Shown here piece by piece: positions 1 to 6,458 of a stretch of DNA of 10,220 bases. Each line of letters begins with the position of its first letter. The first letter of the stretch is position 1. The position numbers were made by a program, and so were the translations under genes. Source of the stretch: JAMLIN01 sp041676645 (lineage in GTDB: Bacteria; Pseudomonadota; Gammaproteobacteria; Burkholderiales; Burkholderiaceae_E); assembly GCA_041676645.1 (NCBI GenBank), contig JBAYRO010000105.1:1-10220 (forward strand), given 5' to 3'. Below the pieces are notes generated by a model that was not told the DNA's origin, did no database searches, and worked only from the letters and a program-made list of their open reading frames with translations.

Positions 1-214
1 ATTGTTGTCAATACATAAACATGCATAGAGTCGGGCCAGAGAATGTCCGGCTGGCGCGGCTTCTTCTTCATCCTCACGACATGTCCGCTGCGGCGGAGCT
101 TTTTGACCGATTCTCCGAGCACGGGCAACGGAGTCCGCGATTCTGAAACTACGCAGTGGCAGCGTACAGCAGGGCCCAATGCCAATTCTTGAACCCACTC
201 AAGGAGGCATGCCC
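1..214. other. Left-edge region, no convincing gene
   Basis: I see no convincing gene here. The first 30 bases are AT-rich and carry TTGACA on the minus strand (positions 11 down to 6), a possible -35 box for a leftward gene; its -10 would lie outside the window. A minus-strand reading frame is open from the left edge and has an ATG at 71-69 (MKKKPRQPDILWPDSM...), but its nearest purine-rich stretch abuts the ATG and it runs through the AT-rich bases. A plus-strand frame is open from the edge to a stop at 144-146. The two use the same codon register on opposite strands, so at most one can be real. I recognise neither. Confidence 0.4.
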
Positions 215-370
215 ATGCGGTCCAACCAGCCTCTGACCAAAGCTGGCGCAGACCAAACGCCCATCGTGTCAAAGCCCGCAGAGCGCCGGACTCCGACGAC
301 CCAACAGACAGCGGACATCGATACGGATGGGGTGACACCCACGTGTAATCGATCGCTTATGCACAGTTGA
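215..370 (+). CDS. Possible short ORF (51 aa) with a strong Shine-Dalgarno
   Basis: An AAGGAGG sequence at 201-207 sits seven bases upstream of the ATG at 215, close to ideal for translation initiation. Another ATG at 209 is in frame but too near that site. The predicted 51-residue product is polar, rich in Thr, Pro and Gln, with no membrane segment, signal peptide or domain I can recognise. Its TGA stop (368-370) overlaps the TTG at 367-369 that may start the downstream HTH gene, an arrangement seen with translational coupling. It could be a leader peptide, a small unknown protein, or the relic of a longer gene. The strong ribosome binding site is the only positive evidence. Confidence 0.3.
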   Translation: MRSNQPLTKAGADQTPIVSKPAERRTPTTQQTADIDTDGVTPTCNRSLMHS

Positions 371-579
371 TCCTCGAGAACGACGCAGGCCTGCTGGCGG
401 CCGCCCTCGGCGACATTGCGCGAGCCCGCGGCATGTCGCAGATCGCCGAGGCCGCAGGGCTCACGCGTGAGGCGCTATACAAGGCATTGCGACCAGGTGC
501 GCAGCCGCGCTTCGATACGATCGCCCGGGTGTGCGCAGCGTTGGGAATGCGGCTGACCGTGGAGCCCGCGCAGGGCTGA
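367..579 (+). CDS. HigA-type HTH antitoxin-like protein, probably N-terminally truncated
   Basis: The 70-residue product matches the C-terminal two thirds of small XRE-like regulators annotated as 'putative addiction module antidote protein' (HigA group). Visible hallmarks are ALGDIARARGMSQIAEAAGL (13-32), an HTH at about residues 23-42 (TREALYKAL) and the ending RFDTIARVCAALGMRLTVEP, which is typical of the family. Family members are usually about 95-100 residues and bind DNA together with a RelE/ParE-fold toxin. Here the frame upstream of the TTG is still family-like (IAYAQLILEND) back to a TAA at 346-348, so the normal N-terminus seems lost. No toxin gene is visible upstream, and the convergent acyl-CoA dehydrogenase gene follows 22 bases downstream. 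It is either a remnant or a small regulator started from TTG through coupling to the preceding ORF. The HTH family call is fairly sure; function as an antitoxin is doubtful. Confidence 0.6.
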   Translation: MILENDAGLLAAALGDIARARGMSQIAEAAGLTREALYKALRPGAQPRFDTIARVCAALGMRLTVEPAQG

Positions 580-601
580 TTCCAGTCGGCCGGGCACGCC
601 C

Positions 602-1762
602 TCAAAGCACTCGCGGCCCATCCTTGATCATGTTGCGCGCGATGACCAGCTGCTGGATCTGGCTGGTGCCTTCATAGATGCGGAACAGGCGCACGTCGCG
701 ATAGAAGCGCTCGATCACGTATTCCTTGGTGTAGCCAGCGCCACCGAGTATCTGCAGGGCGCGGTCGGCGACCCGGCCGGCCATCTCGGAGCAGAAGAGC
801 TTGGTGGCGGCCGCCTCGGTCGAGATCCTCTCGCCGGCGTCGCGCCGGCGCGCCGCGTCCATCACCATGCAGCGCGCCGCGTAGAGCTCGGCGCGCGAAT
901 CGGCGAGCATCGCCTGCACCAGCTGGAAGTTGGCGATCGGCTGGCCGAACTGGCGGCGCTCGGTCGCGTAGCGCAGGGCCTCGTCGAGGATGCGATGGGC
1001 GGCGCCGACGCAGATCATGCCGATATGGATGCGCCCCTTGTCGAGCACCTTCATCGCCGTCTTGAAGCCCTGCCCCTCGACGCCGCCGACGATGCGATCG
1101 GCCGGCACCCGCACATCCTCGAAGATGACATCGCAGGTATGCGCCCCGCGCATCCCCATCTTGGCATCCTTGCGCCCGAAGCGGATGCCGGGCGAATCGG
1201 CATCGACCACGAAGGCGCTGACGCCGGCCGCGCCCTTCTCGTTCGGATCGGTGCGGGCCATGAGGGTGAAGAGCCCGGCCTGCGGCGCATTGGTGATGAA
1301 GCGCTTGGTGCCGTTGACGATGTAGTGGTCGCCGTCGCGCACCGCGCGCGTGCGCAGCGAGCCGGCATCCGAGCCGGAGTCGGGCTCGGTCAGGCAGAAG
1401 GAAGCGATCTTCTCGCCGGAGGCGAGTTGCGGCAGGAACTCCGCCTTCTGCTCGGGCGTACCGTCGATCACGATGCCCTGCGAACCGATCCCCACCGTGG
1501 TGCCGATCAGCGAGCGATAGGCGGGCGAGGCCCAGGACAGCGCGATGATGACGTGCGCCTCCTCCTCGGTGGTGAGGCCCAGGCCGCCGAATTCCTCGGG
1601 AACCGACAGCCCGAACAGGCCGAGCTCGCGCATGTCCTGGATGATGTCGGCGGGAATCTCGTCGGTTTCCTCGACGATCGCCTCGGCCGGCAGCAGCCGG
1701 TCGCGCACGAAACGGTCGACGCCGTCGACCAGGGCCTGCAGCTGTTCGGGATCACGGATCAT
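602..1762 (-). CDS. Acyl-CoA dehydrogenase (FAD-dependent)
   Basis: The 386-residue product is a full-length member of the acyl-CoA dehydrogenase family, cytoplasmic flavoenzymes that introduce a trans-2 double bond into acyl-CoA thioesters and pass electrons to ETF. The N-terminal helical domain runs to about residue 120. The first family signature is CLTEPDSGSDAGS (123-135) in the FAD-contacting beta domain. The C-terminal helical domain contains RRQFGQPIANFQ (269-280), QILGGAGYTKEYVIERFYRD (337-356) and IYEGTSQIQ (362-370); Glu364 is at the usual catalytic-base position. I chose the ATG at 1762 over the upstream in-frame start at 1831 because the upstream part lies inside the thiolase gene and is Arg-rich, while GGGAGAG lies seven bases before 1762. 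It follows the thiolase gene by 17 bases, so the two are very likely co-transcribed. The chain-length or branched-chain specificity cannot be read from the sequence. Confidence 0.93.
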   Translation of the reverse strand: MIRDPEQLQALVDGVDRFVRDRLLPAEAIVEETDEIPADIIQDMRELGLFGLSVPEEFGGLGLTTEEEAHVIIALSWASPAYRSLIGTTVGIGSQGIVIDGTPEQKAEFLPQLASGEKIASFCLTEPDSGSDAGSLRTRAVRDGDHYIVNGTKRFITNAPQAGLFTLMARTDPNEKGAAGVSAFVVDADSPGIRFGRKDAKMGMRGAHTCDVIFEDVRVPADRIVGGVEGQGFKTAMKVLDKGRIHIGMICVGAAHRILDEALRYATERRQFGQPIANFQLVQAMLADSRAELYAARCMVMDAARRRDAGERISTEAAATKLFCSEMAGRVADRALQILGGAGYTKEYVIERFYRDVRLFRIYEGTSQIQQLVIARNMIKDGPRVL

Positions 1763-1779
1763 GGAGTGGCTCTCCCGTC

Positions 1780-2985
1780 TCAGGCAGCGCGCTCGAAGAC
1801 GGCGGCGATACCCTGCCCGCCACCGATGCACATCGTCTCGAGGCCGTAGCGAGCGCCGCGGCGATCGAGTTCATGGAGCAGGGTGGTCATGATGCGCACC
1901 CCGGTGGCGCCCACCGGATGGCCCAGCGAAATGCCCGAGCCATTGACATTGAGCTTGTCCTGGTCGTTCCAGTCCCAGCCCTTGAGCACCGCCAGCACCT
2001 GGCAGGCGAAGGCTTCGTTCAACTCGACGAGGTCCATGTCCTTGAAGGACAGCCCGGTGCGCTCGAAGAGCTTCTTCACCGCCGGCACCGGGCCGATGCC
2101 CATGATGCCCGGCTCGCAGCCGGCGGCGGCCCAGCCCACCAGGTAGCCCATGGGCTTGAGGCCCAGCGCCTCGGCGCGTTCCTCGCTCATGACCAGGCAG
2201 GCGGCGGCGGCATCGTTCTGCTGCGAGGCATTGCCGGCGGTGACGGTGCCGTCCTTCATGATGGGCTTGAGCTTCGCGAGCGATTCGAGGGTGGTGTTGG
2301 CCCGCACGCCTTCGTCGCGCGAGACCACCACCGGGTCGCCCTTGCGCTGCGGCACGCTGACCGACACCACCTCGGCATCGAAGCGACCCGCCTCCCAGGC
2401 CGCCGTGGCGCGCTGCTGGCTCTGGGCGGCAAAGGCATCGGCCTGCTCGCGGGTGATGTTGTATTCGCGGGCGAGGTTCTCGGCCGTCTCGATCATCCCC
2501 GAGATGCGGCCGAAGCGCTCGACCGGCTGGGAGCGCTCGCGGCCGCGATCGAGCCGGTCATGCAGCTTCACGGTGCCGGCGCGCTTGCCCCAGCGCATGT
2601 CGGTCGTGTAGTACTCGACGTTGCTCATGCTCTCGACGCCGCCGGCCATGACGATGTCGGCCGCGCCGGTCTGGACCATCATCGCCGCGGTGGCGATCGC
2701 CTGCAGGCCGCCGCCGCAGCGTCGGTACAGCGCCATGCCGGCGACATCGATCGGAAAGCCGGCCTGCAGCGCGACCCAGCGGCCGGTGCAGGGCGCCTCG
2801 CCGTTCTGGTAGGACTGCGAGAAGACGAGATCCTCGATCAGGCCGGGATCGATGCCCGTGCGCTCGACCACGGCGCGCGCTGCGATGGCGCCGAGCTCCT
2901 CGACCGGGACCGGACGCAGGCCCCCGCCGAAGGCGCCGACGGGCGTACGAACGGGGGACACGATGGCGGCTCGCTTGAGTTTCAT
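1780..2985 (-). CDS. Thiolase family protein (acetyl-CoA C-acyltransferase-like)
   Basis: This 401-residue protein has the usual length and layout of a degradative or biosynthetic thiolase: two thiolase-fold halves joined at about residue 270. The nucleophilic cysteine is Cys90 (YRRCGGGLQA). The other active-site blocks are NEAFA (323-327), GHPVGATG (355-362) with His356, and CIGGGQG (386-392) with Cys386 as general acid/base. All catalytic residues are present, so it should cleave 3-oxoacyl-CoA with CoA, or condense two acyl-CoAs. Two normally conserved stretches differ: CGSG is CGGG, and the GNASxxNDGA region reads GNASQQNDAA. The ATG at 2985 is preceded by AAGGAGA with seven-base spacing and begins with the standard KRAAIVSPVRTPVGAFGG; the upstream extension to 3108 is not thiolase-like. 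It is the first gene of the leftward unit, followed 17 bases later by the acyl-CoA dehydrogenase. The precise substrate is unknown. Confidence 0.92.
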   Translation of the reverse strand: MKLKRAAIVSPVRTPVGAFGGGLRPVPVEELGAIAARAVVERTGIDPGLIEDLVFSQSYQNGEAPCTGRWVALQAGFPIDVAGMALYRRCGGGLQAIATAAMMVQTGAADIVMAGGVESMSNVEYYTTDMRWGKRAGTVKLHDRLDRGRERSQPVERFGRISGMIETAENLAREYNITREQADAFAAQSQQRATAAWEAGRFDAEVVSVSVPQRKGDPVVVSRDEGVRANTTLESLAKLKPIMKDGTVTAGNASQQNDAAAACLVMSEERAEALGLKPMGYLVGWAAAGCEPGIMGIGPVPAVKKLFERTGLSFKDMDLVELNEAFACQVLAVLKGWDWNDQDKLNVNGSGISLGHPVGATGVRIMTTLLHELDRRGARYGLETMCIGGGQGIAAVFERAA

Positions 2986-3044
2986 GACTGTCTCCTTCGG
3001 GAAATTGCGGATTCGGACCTCGCCGCGGCACCCGACCCGCGCCG

Positions 3045-3127
3045 GGATTCCTCCCCGGGCCGCGGCGAATTCCCGGCTACCGGTCGATCGTAGCCGAGGC
3101 CGCGGCAACTGGGGAAATCGGGAATCC
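3045..3127. promoter_or_regulatory. Large nested imperfect inverted repeat in the divergent promoter
   Basis: Four blocks on the left arm recur as reverse complements, in mirrored order, on the right arm: GGATTCC (3045-3051) with GGAATCC (3121-3127); TCCCC (3052-3056) with GGGGA (3111-3115); GCCGCGGC (3059-3066) with the same palindrome at 3099-3106; and CGGCTAC (3074-3080) with GTAGCCG (3090-3096). The inner stem is 7 bp with a 9-base loop. About 27 of 37 arm bases pair, with unequal spacers. It lies between the divergent thiolase and E1 genes, so an operator for a dimeric regulator or a structured 5' leader of the thiolase mRNA is possible. There is no T-run, so an intrinsic terminator is unlikely. 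Its function is inferred from position only. Confidence 0.5.
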
Positions 3128-3189
3128 GGCAGGCAGGGTCAAGCCGGGCCGCCCCGACGGGCACGGAACGTCGCCGCGAGGCCATTGGC

Positions 3190-3227
3190 TATACTGTGGC
3201 CCTTTCCGAAACGCCCTTTCCCGAAAC
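3190..3227 (+). promoter_or_regulatory. Candidate -10 box and tandem TTTC/GAAA dyads upstream of E1 genes
   Basis: TATACT at 3190-3195 fits a sigma-70 -10 element (5 of 6), though no good -35 is seen 16-18 bases upstream. A start point near 3202 would leave a leader of about 50 bases before the ATG at 3254. Directly over that start point lie two near-identical units, CCCTTTCCGAAAC (3200-3212) and CCCTTTCCCGAAAC (3214-3227). Each contains TTTC and GAAA as a short dyad. Such a position suits an operator, but no regulator gene is present in the window to assign to it. Confidence 0.4.
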
Positions 3228-3253
3228 CGGGCACGCACCCGGCACTTCCCGCG

Positions 3254-4285
3254 ATGCCCGGCAATAACACTGCTCCCACTGCCCTCGCGACACTGCTCGC
3301 GCTCTACCGGACCATGTGCCGGATACGCGCCTTCGAGGACGCAGCCGAAGTCGCCAGCCAGGGCGGCGTCGCCGCCTTCGGCCAGAAGCAGGACACCAGC
3401 GTCGCCGTACGCGGTCCGCTGCACCTGTCGACCGGGCAGGAAGCCGTCGCCGCCGGCGTGTGCGCGCACCTGCGCCCGAGCGACTACCTGACCTCCACGC
3501 ACCGCGGGCATGGGCACACCATCGCCAAGGGCGCCGAGCTCGGGCGCATGTTCCAGGAGCTCTTCGGCAAGGCCACCGGCTACTGCGGCGGTCGCGGCGG
3601 CTCGATGCACATCGCGGACTTCTCGGTCGGCATGCTCGGCGCCAACGGCGTGGTCGCCGCCGGCATTCCGATCGCCGTCGGCGCCGCCCAGTCGATCCGG
3701 ATCCGCCGCACCGATGCGATCGCGGTCAGCTTCTTCGGCGATGGCGCGCTCAACCGCGGCCCCTTCGCCGAGAGCCTGAACTGGGCCGCCGCCTTCGGGC
3801 TGCCCCTGCTGTTCGTGTGCGAGGACAACCAGTGGTCGGCGACGACCCGCACCGATGCCATGTCCGCCGGCGGCGGCGCCGCCGAACGCGCCCGCAGCTA
3901 CGGCGTGCCGGCGGTGGAGGTCGACGGCAACGACGTCGCCGCGGTCCACGCGGCAGCCGGGCGCCTCGTCGAGGAAATCCGCGCCGGCGCCGGCCCGCGG
4001 CTGCTGCATGCGCGCACCTATCGCTTCAGCGGACATGTCTCGGTCGACCCGGCCGCCTACCGTGACCCGGACGAGCTCGCGGCGGCGCTGGCCGACGATC
4101 CGCTCGAGCGCGCCCGCCGGCTGCTGGCCGATGCCGGCGCGACGGCGGGGCAGGCCGACACGATCATGGCCGAGGCGCGCGCCGAGGTCGAGGCCGCGCT
4201 GGCCTCGGCCGCCGCCGCGCCCTGGCCGGAGGATGCCGCCGCCTTCGAGCAGGTGCAGGACGAGGGAAGCGGGCGATGGACGTGA
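3254..4285 (+). CDS. Thiamine-diphosphate-dependent 2-oxoacid dehydrogenase E1, alpha subunit
   Basis: The 343-residue product belongs to the E1-alpha family (pyruvate, acetoin or branched-chain 2-oxoacid dehydrogenases), which decarboxylates a 2-oxoacid on thiamine diphosphate and passes the acyl group to lipoyl-E2. The thiamine-diphosphate motif begins at GDGALNRG (162-169) and ends at EDN (190-192). Other family blocks are HLSTGQEAVAAGV (57-69), STHRGHGH (81-88), GGRGGSMH (112-119), LGANGVVAAGIPIAVGAA (128-145) and TYRFSGH (255-261). A stretch at about residues 36-52 before the STGQEA block looks longer than in many E1-alpha chains. I took the ATG at 3254 because homology starts at LLALYRTMCRIRAFE just after it; the upstream open frame overlaps the thiolase gene and is not E1-like. 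No good Shine-Dalgarno precedes it, so translation from this ATG may be weak or nearly leaderless. It overlaps the beta gene by 10 bases. Pyruvate versus acetoin versus branched-chain substrates cannot be separated. Confidence 0.9.
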   Translation: MPGNNTAPTALATLLALYRTMCRIRAFEDAAEVASQGGVAAFGQKQDTSVAVRGPLHLSTGQEAVAAGVCAHLRPSDYLTSTHRGHGHTIAKGAELGRMFQELFGKATGYCGGRGGSMHIADFSVGMLGANGVVAAGIPIAVGAAQSIRIRRTDAIAVSFFGDGALNRGPFAESLNWAAAFGLPLLFVCEDNQWSATTRTDAMSAGGGAAERARSYGVPAVEVDGNDVAAVHAAAGRLVEEIRAGAGPRLLHARTYRFSGHVSVDPAAYRDPDELAAALADDPLERARRLLADAGATAGQADTIMAEARAEVEAALASAAAAPWPEDAAAFEQVQDEGSGRWT

Positions 4286-5268
4286 CGACGACGGATACGA
4301 CGACAGTGGCTACGATGAGCTATGCGGCGGCCGCCGCCGACGCCCTCGCGCGGAAGATGCGCACCGACCCGGCCGTGGTCGCGCTCGGCGAGGATCTCGG
4401 CCGCGGCGGCATCTTCGGCCAGTACCAGGGGCTGCAGGCCGAGTTCGGTGCCGAACGAATCATCGACACCCCCATATCGGAAGCCACCATCGTCGGCGCC
4501 GCCGTCGGCATGGCGCTGACCGGCCTCAAGCCGGTCGTCGAGATGCGGGTCGTCGATTTCGCGCTGTGCGCCATGGACGAAATCGTCAACCAGGCCGCCA
4601 AGAACCGCTTCATGTTCGGCGGCCAGGGCCGGGTACCGGCCGTGATCCGCATGCCGATCGGCATCTGGACCGCATCGGCGGCGCAGCACTCGCAGTCGCT
4701 CGAGAGCTGGTTCGCCCACATCCCGGGCCTGGTCGTGATGACACCGGCCACCGCCCAGGACAACCACGCGCTGCTGCGCGCCGCGATCGACTGCGGCGAC
4801 CCGGTCGCCTACCTCGAGCACAAGGAGCTCTGGGGCCTCGAGGACGAAGTCGACCCCGCTGCCACGGCCACCATCGGCCGCGCGCGCATCGTGCGCCCCG
4901 GCACCGACCTCACCATCGTGAGCTGGAGCAAGGCGGTGCACGATGCCACGGCCGCCGCGGCGACGCTGGCCGAGGCCGGCATAGCGGCCGAGGTCATCGA
5001 CCTGCGCACGCTCTGGCCCTGGGACCGCGACACGGTACTCGACTCGGCCGGGCGCACCGGCCGGGTGCTGGTCGTCCACGAAGCCGTCCAGGTCGCCGGC
5101 TTCGGCGCCGAGATCGCCGCCACCGTGGCCGAACACACGGGCGCGAAGGTGGCGCGGCTGGGGGCACCGCGCAGCCCGGTGGCCTACTCGCCGCCACTCG
5201 AGGTGCTGGCCCGCATTGCACCGCAACAGATCGTCGCCAGGGCGCGTGAACTGATGGATCGACGCTAG
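4276..5268 (+). CDS. Thiamine-diphosphate-dependent 2-oxoacid dehydrogenase E1, beta subunit
   Basis: The 330-residue product is the partner beta chain of the E1 heterotetramer. It shows VVALGEDLGRGGIFG (34-48, with Glu39), DTPISEATIVGAAVGMALTG (64-83, with Glu69 at the position that activates thiamine diphosphate), QHSQSLESWFAHIPGL (137-152), and the C-terminal transketolase-type domain with VIDLRTLWPWD and VVHEAV. The start at 4276 has GAGGGA at 4262-4267 upstream and overlaps the end of the alpha gene by 10 bases, which implies translational coupling and matched subunit amounts. The first 13 residues are Thr-rich and unusual; most family members begin close to the ATG at 4315 (SYAAAAADAL), which lacks a ribosome site, so I keep 4276. 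No E2 or E3 gene follows; the next gene encodes a transporter subunit. Confidence 0.91.
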   Translation: MDVTTTDTTTVATMSYAAAAADALARKMRTDPAVVALGEDLGRGGIFGQYQGLQAEFGAERIIDTPISEATIVGAAVGMALTGLKPVVEMRVVDFALCAMDEIVNQAAKNRFMFGGQGRVPAVIRMPIGIWTASAAQHSQSLESWFAHIPGLVVMTPATAQDNHALLRAAIDCGDPVAYLEHKELWGLEDEVDPAATATIGRARIVRPGTDLTIVSWSKAVHDATAAAATLAEAGIAAEVIDLRTLWPWDRDTVLDSAGRTGRVLVVHEAVQVAGFGAEIAATVAEHTGAKVARLGAPRSPVAYSPPLEVLARIAPQQIVARARELMDRR

Positions 5269-5374
5269 AAGTGGATCGGGCCGGCCCGCGGCCGCCGTCC
5301 TCGTCATTTACACTGTTGGCCGCTGAAACATTCGCCACCACACTATTACCAAGCTGCTTCGGAGGAGACTTCCC
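5269..5374. other. Intergenic gap between E1-beta and the TRAP genes
   Basis: This 106-base gap holds a perfect 12-bp palindrome, CGGGCCGGCCCG (5277-5288), followed by GCGGCCGC (5288-5295), with no T-run after it. The second half is AT-richer. TATTAC (5344-5349) is a weak -10 candidate without a matching -35. GGAGGAG at 5361-5367 is a strong Shine-Dalgarno for the dctP gene, seven bases before its ATG. Whether the E1 and TRAP genes share one transcript is undecided. Confidence 0.4.
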
Positions 5375-6424
5375 ATGGATCGTCGCTCACTGCTGAAAAC
5401 CGGCCTGGCCGGCTCCGCCGCCATCGCCGCACCGCTGGTGCTGACCTCGCGCGCTTCCGCGCAGTCGAGATACCGCTCCGAGTACCGCATGTCGACGGTT
5501 GTCGGAACCGCCTTCCCCTGGGGCCAGGGCGGCGACATCTGGCTGAACCTGGTGCGCGAGCGCACCCAGGGCCGCATCAACATCAAGATGTACCCCGGCG
5601 TGTCGCTAATCAACGGCGACCAGACCCGCGAGTTCAGCGCGATCCGCCAGGGCGTCATCGACCTCGCCGTCGGCTCGACCATCAACTGGTCGCCGCAGAT
5701 CCGGCAGCTCAACCTCTTCTCGCTGCCCTTCCTCGCCGTCGACCACGCCGGGATCGATGCAATGGTCCAGGGCCCGGTGGGCGAGCAGATCCTGCAGATC
5801 GTCGAGAAGGCCGGCGTCGTGCCGCTCGCCTGGGGCGAGAACGGCTTCCGCGAAGTCACCAACTCGCGCCACGAGATCCGCAGCCCGGCCGACATGAAGG
5901 GCCTGAAGTTCCGCGTCGTCGGCTCGCCGATCTTCAACGACACCTTCACCGCACTGGGCGCCAACCCCACCCAGATGAGCTGGGCCGATGCCCAGCCGGC
6001 ACTCGCCTCGGGCGCCGTCGAAGGCCAGGAGAACCCGCTGCACATCTTCACCGCCGCGAAGCTGCACACCCTGTCGCAGAAGTTCGTGACGATGTGGGAC
6101 TACGTTGCCGATCCGCTCATCTTCGTGGCCAACCGCGACGTCTGGAACTCCTGGACGCCCGAGGATCGCGACATCGTCCGCGAATGCGCCATCGAGGCCG
6201 GCCGCCAGGAAATCGCGCTTGCCCGCAAGGGCCTGACCAGCACCGACCGCTCGCTCATCGAGGAGGTCAAGGGGCTCGACGTCACCGTCACCGAGCTGAG
6301 CGAGTCCGAGCGTGCCGCCTTCGTGAAGGCCGTCCAGCCGACCTACCAGAAGTGGACCAAGACGATCGGCCCGGACCTGGTGAAGCAGGCCGAAGCCGCC
6401 GTGGCCGCCCGCAAGCGCGCCTGA
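5375..6424 (+). CDS. dctP: TRAP transporter substrate-binding protein (DctP family)
   Basis: The 349-residue protein is the periplasmic solute receptor of a TRAP system. It starts with a Tat-like signal peptide: twin arginines at 3-4 (DRRSLLK), a hydrophobic stretch to about residue 23, and an ASA site with probable cleavage after residue 29. The mature part has family blocks EFSAIRQGVIDLAVGST (86-102), RSPADMKGLKFRVVGSP (169-185) and SGAVEGQENP (212-221). Arg180 is at the position that usually salt-bridges the ligand carboxylate, so an organic acid is the expected cargo. The start is fixed by GGAGGAG seven bases upstream and by the signal peptide. The small and large membrane subunits follow, in the standard P-Q-M order. 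Which organic acid is carried cannot be told from sequence; a 2-oxoacid would fit the adjacent E1 genes, but that is inference. Confidence 0.92.
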   Translation: MDRRSLLKTGLAGSAAIAAPLVLTSRASAQSRYRSEYRMSTVVGTAFPWGQGGDIWLNLVRERTQGRINIKMYPGVSLINGDQTREFSAIRQGVIDLAVGSTINWSPQIRQLNLFSLPFLAVDHAGIDAMVQGPVGEQILQIVEKAGVVPLAWGENGFREVTNSRHEIRSPADMKGLKFRVVGSPIFNDTFTALGANPTQMSWADAQPALASGAVEGQENPLHIFTAAKLHTLSQKFVTMWDYVADPLIFVANRDVWNSWTPEDRDIVRECAIEAGRQEIALARKGLTSTDRSLIEEVKGLDVTVTELSESERAAFVKAVQPTYQKWTKTIGPDLVKQAEAAVAARKRA

Positions 6425-6458
6425 TCGCGCGCAGGCATATGCGAGCCGGCACGCCACG

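Noticed and set aside
1..71. Minus-strand frame open at the left edge starting at ATG 71
   Set aside because: Only 23 codons are visible, they run through AT-rich bases carrying TTGACA, no well-spaced ribosome site precedes the ATG, and nothing is recognised.
43..192. 49-codon plus-strand frame beginning MSGWRGFFFIL
   Set aside because: It has no Shine-Dalgarno or homology, and competes with other equally weak frames in the same bases.
995..1849. 284-codon plus-strand open frame
   Set aside because: It lies antisense to the acyl-CoA dehydrogenase gene, is rich in Ala, Asp, Gly and His as expected for a GC-rich shadow frame, and has no recognisable domain.
1873..3093. 406-codon plus-strand open frame
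   Set aside because: It is antisense to the thiolase gene, whose catalytic motifs are all in place; its composition is that of a shadow frame.
3077..4036. 319-codon minus-strand open frame
   Set aside because: It is antisense to the E1-alpha gene and has no domain; the true frame is clear from thiamine-diphosphate motifs.
3855..5249. 464-codon plus-strand open frame across both E1 genes
   Set aside because: It is extremely Arg/Pro-rich and in the wrong frame relative to two overlapping genes with intact motifs.
5277..5295. GC-rich palindromes after the E1-beta stop as a terminator
   Set aside because: CGGGCCGGCCCG has no loop and no following T-run, and such palindromes are frequent in DNA of this composition.
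4057..5307. 416-codon minus-strand open frame
   Set aside because: It is antisense to the E1-beta gene, with shadow composition and no homology I can see.
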